Assembly: GCA_900074725.1 (NCBI GenBank)
Contig: LT598458.1
Location: forward strand, 1,426,001-1,490,000
Origin: Lachancea dasiensis
Taxonomy: Eukaryota; Ascomycota; Saccharomycetes; Saccharomycetales; Saccharomycetaceae
DNA: 64,000 bases
Direction of reading: 5' to 3'
The position numbers were made by a program, and so were the translations under genes. Positions within the stretch are counted from its first letter, which is position 1. Each line of letters starts with the position of its first letter. The notes under the pieces are model-generated. The model searched no databases, was not told the origin of the DNA, and saw only the letters and a list, made by a program, of their open reading frames with translations. Below are positions 61,693 through 64,000 of this stretch, piece by piece.

Positions 61693-62598
61693 AAATACTC
61701 TAACTGGTGCTACGTGTGATGGTGGGACGCTGGTTGCACCTTTGGGCGGAATCAAGCCATAGCTCGCGCCACAGGTTACGATACTTCGTAAATTATTTAT
61801 ACCAAAGTCGAAACTCCTGCCAGGCTCCTGAAGCGAGGGCATTGTTAGGCTAAGTAACTTGCTAGAGCTTGTGCCAAGTCTATCTGCCAATCTAGGGTTA
61901 TATGCTGCCTAGCGGATTGGTCCCATGCTGGCTTATAGCGCCAATTTATATATATTTGATAATATAATGTCATTATTCTTCAACGGGATAATAATGCTGA
62001 TCCAAGCAAGTTATAGAGGGCCTTGGAAAAGTGTTCCAACTATCACATAGTACATCTTGGCGAGCTCTATGTACCCATGGACCTTGGATTGATGTCGATT
62101 ACTTAGTTGGTTCATAAAAACATCACTCGAGGTAATCACCACTGGTCGCAAGTATATTTCGAGAGACGTTGGCAACGCAAATGCGTACCTCAAAATTTAG
62201 CAACGACCAGTGCATGGATAAAGGTTCAATTGGCAATTAACGAGTGTGCCACAAAAAATTCGCATATTGTGCTGAAATCATTTTTGATCACCAGAAGATA
62301 TGAGACCAGATCTTAAGTGTACGGTTGGACCACTAGGCTTTGATGCGAGCTTCCGTTCAATAGCTTATCATCCCAATATGACATAATTGTCGTCGGCAGT
62401 TGTCGTGCTCGGCTAAAAGACTTTTCGGCCGTAAAGCTATTGCCCGTGCAATCTCCGACTCGAGAGTGTCCAATTATGCCGACAAATATTTACATATAAA
62501 TATGCATGTCATATCGAGAGGTTAATACACATATGATACCTCAATTGCATCTTCAATTGTAGCACCAACCGTCAGAAAGGTTTAACCCTATTTCAAAA
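61693..62598. other. Intergenic between PaiB-like gene and AIM2
   Basis: The 906 bases are AT-rich near 61940-61980 and 62480-62500 (TATATATATTTGATA; ACATATAAATATG). Short frames at 61633-61890 and 62107-62316 resemble nothing. The last ~120 bases hold the AIM2 promoter. Confidence 0.5.
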
Positions 62599-63324
62599 AT
62601 GGCAAGCAAATGTTGTTTCACTGGAAATTTGCACGAGGGAGAGTCTATTGGTGAGATTAAAGAGCTTTTTGGACTAAAGACTTATGTAACCGGATCGACT
62701 TCCAATGATAAAATTATAGTTATTCTTACCGACGTTTACGGTATAGGACTTGTCAATAATAGGTTAATCGCCGACCAAATTGGAAAAGCTGGCTACAAGG
62801 TCGTAATTCCAGATATATTATTTGGAGATGCGGTCACAGCGATGGATGGGTCCGTGGACTTCAAGGATTACGCCTATAGACACAGACCCGAGGTCACAGG
62901 GCCAATCATCAGTGCTTTTGTAGAGCCTTTGAAAAAAGAACTCAATCCTAAGTTCCTTGGTGTCATCGGCCATTGCTTCGGTGGCAGATACGCTGTTGAC
63001 TTAATTCAGTCACCATCGCCATTGGCTGACGCTGTTGCTATTGCACACCCAAGTTTCCTGGAAAACGCAAAACTCAAAAGCATTGGTCAAACACCCTTGC
63101 TCATTTCAGCGGCTCAAGTTGATCCTATTTTCACTACGGAAGCAAGACATGAAGCTGAACAGATTTTGATTGACAGCGGCGCTGTGTTTCAAATGGATTT
63201 ATTCAGCAATGTCAGTCACGGATTCGCTGTGAGAGGGGACATTAAGGATGCCAAAATCAAGTACGCGAAGGAGAAAGTTTTGTTGGATCAGATTCACTGG
63301 TTCGACCATTTCTCTAAAGCCTAA
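62599..63324 (+). CDS. AIM2: Dienelactone hydrolase family protein Aim2
   Basis: This 241-residue alpha/beta hydrolase (246 in S. cerevisiae Aim2) starts MASKCCFTGN like its relatives. The catalytic triad of the family is visible: Cys126 in GHCFGG, Asp175 in AAQVDPIF and His207 in SHGFAVRGD. The diagnostic VILTDVYG and YAKEKVLLDQIHWFDHF stretches are present. The protein is probably cytosolic; no natural substrate is known, though loss affects mitochondrial inheritance in S. cerevisiae. S. cerevisiae AIM2 is YAL049C, so this gene lies outside the III/XIV order. Confidence 0.94.
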   Translation: MASKCCFTGNLHEGESIGEIKELFGLKTYVTGSTSNDKIIVILTDVYGIGLVNNRLIADQIGKAGYKVVIPDILFGDAVTAMDGSVDFKDYAYRHRPEVTGPIISAFVEPLKKELNPKFLGVIGHCFGGRYAVDLIQSPSPLADAVAIAHPSFLENAKLKSIGQTPLLISAAQVDPIFTTEARHEAEQILIDSGAVFQMDLFSNVSHGFAVRGDIKDAKIKYAKEKVLLDQIHWFDHFSKA

Positions 63325-63574
63325 ACGATGGGAAGAATCGTCAGTCACAAAAGGCTACGCCTATATAGAACTTTATGTTGTGCGTCTCATTTTTACTCAA
63401 CTACTGAATGCATAGCTCAGAATGTGTTTGTACAATGTCTTGATTCCTGACTTTCTCTATTTGCCTATTTAAGTCATTATTACCTGGTCTACCGCCTTAA
63501 GCTCAAACTTGCGCTATGCTAGCATAAGATTCTGATACTGCTTCGGCTCGATGCCTTGTCTAGAAAAGTTCTCT

Positions 63575-64000
63575 TTATTCATATACATCCTCAGGCGCTG
63601 TATCTTTGGTCATCGCGGATCCGACGATATACACCAGCCCCGTAGTAAATAAAACTGCTACGCCAACCATGAATGTGAAAGTCCCGCCCACTGTCATTTT
63701 AGCCTTCATTGAATCAAGAGCTGCTATAAGTGCTGCTGCGAGCAAGCATCGACAAAGATTGAGACATGCTGAGGCACTCGAGCCCTTGTCAGGGTGCAAA
63801 TCTACCATTAGCGTATTAGTGCAAGACACAATTCCAGTTGAACACAGCGCGGAAAGCCCACTAAAAAACAAAACCACAGCAAGGTGTGTTTTTGCATAAA
63901 GACACCAACCAAATGCAATGTAGCCTCCAAAACTGAAGATCATGGGAATCACACCTATTTCAAGTCGGACGCGATAGATATTGAATTTGAGCTTCTTACC
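63575..64000 (-). CDS. DHA1 drug:H+ antiporter, 3' part only
   Basis: Only the last ~141 codons are in the window; the frame stays open to the right edge. Four hydrophobic segments are visible, with the signature TLMVDLHPDKGSSASACLNLCRC shared by the Aqr1/Qdr1-type DHA1 antiporters, then a last helix and TAPEDVYE at the end. In S. cerevisiae ESF2 is followed by HOL1 (YNR055C), also DHA1, but the signature here fits Aqr1/Qdr1 better. I cannot choose a single orthologue from this part. Confidence 0.85.
   Translation of the reverse strand, partial: GKKLKFNIYRVRLEIGVIPMIFSFGGYIAFGWCLYAKTHLAVVLFFSGLSALCSTGIVSCTNTLMVDLHPDKGSSASACLNLCRCLLAAALIAALDSMKAKMTVGGTFTFMVGVAVLFTTGLVYIVGSAMTKDTAPEDVYE

Overview
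The window looks like nuclear DNA of a budding yeast (Saccharomycetaceae) that did not go through the whole-genome duplication. Genes are compact and mostly intronless. The three coding introns I can place carry yeast-type splice signals (GTATGT or a near variant, TACTAAC or GACTAAC, then TAG/CAG). Nearly every gene has a clear Saccharomyces cerevisiae counterpart. Those counterparts come alternately from the right arms of S. cerevisiae chromosomes III (YCR082-YCR095) and XIV (YNR040-YNR054), and gene pairs that are duplicated in S. cerevisiae (AGA1/FIG2, KIN82/FPK1, CDC50/YNR048W) are single here. This is the expected pre-duplication order. A Lachancea-like genus is my best guess, but the species cannot be fixed from this sequence.

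Layout. 1-1970: gene-free, with a three-copy tandem repeat (589-1110) and one copy of a dispersed repeat (about 1200-1760). 1973-5426: COQ2, MRX15, TRX3 and AHC2, a four-gene block whose order and orientation are inverted relative to the rest. 5427-7000: a long gap that is probably the inversion junction. 7001-19000: MVD1/ERG19 (with an intron), an unplaced zinc-cluster transcription factor, TUP1, CSM1, a YCR087C-A homologue and ABP1. 19187-30307: a FIG2/AGA1-type mating adhesin, a YCR090C homologue, PET494, TRM112 and a KIN82/FPK1 kinase. 30385-42670: MSH3, CDC39/NOT1 and a CDC50-family flippase subunit. 43371-48392: UBC1 and a DAL5-family permease, neither belonging to the III/XIV order, followed by 2.6 kb of mostly gene-free sequence with the second dispersed-repeat copy and a small relic ORF. 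48393-60074: MSO1, LYS9, OCA4 (with a newly inferred intron), BRE5, POP2, NOG2 (intron, probable snR191 host) and ESF2, all on the minus strand. 60952-64000: a PaiB-like FMN-binding protein, AIM2 and the 3' end of a DHA1-type drug transporter cut by the window edge.

Functional links. CDC39 and POP2 are both CCR4-NOT core subunits; they and the corepressor TUP1 all carry glutamine-rich tracts. The flippase kinase (KIN82/FPK1) and a flippase beta subunit (CDC50 family) lie about 11 kb apart. MVD1 makes the isoprenoid precursor whose polyprenyl product COQ2 uses. NOG2 and ESF2, two ribosome-assembly genes, both have PAC-type promoter elements. No CRISPR array, rRNA, intact tRNA, centromere or intact mobile element was seen. 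I found no convincing wholly new system; the most useful new points are the OCA4 intron, the inversion junctions, the dispersed repeat pair and a small candidate gene upstream of LYS9.
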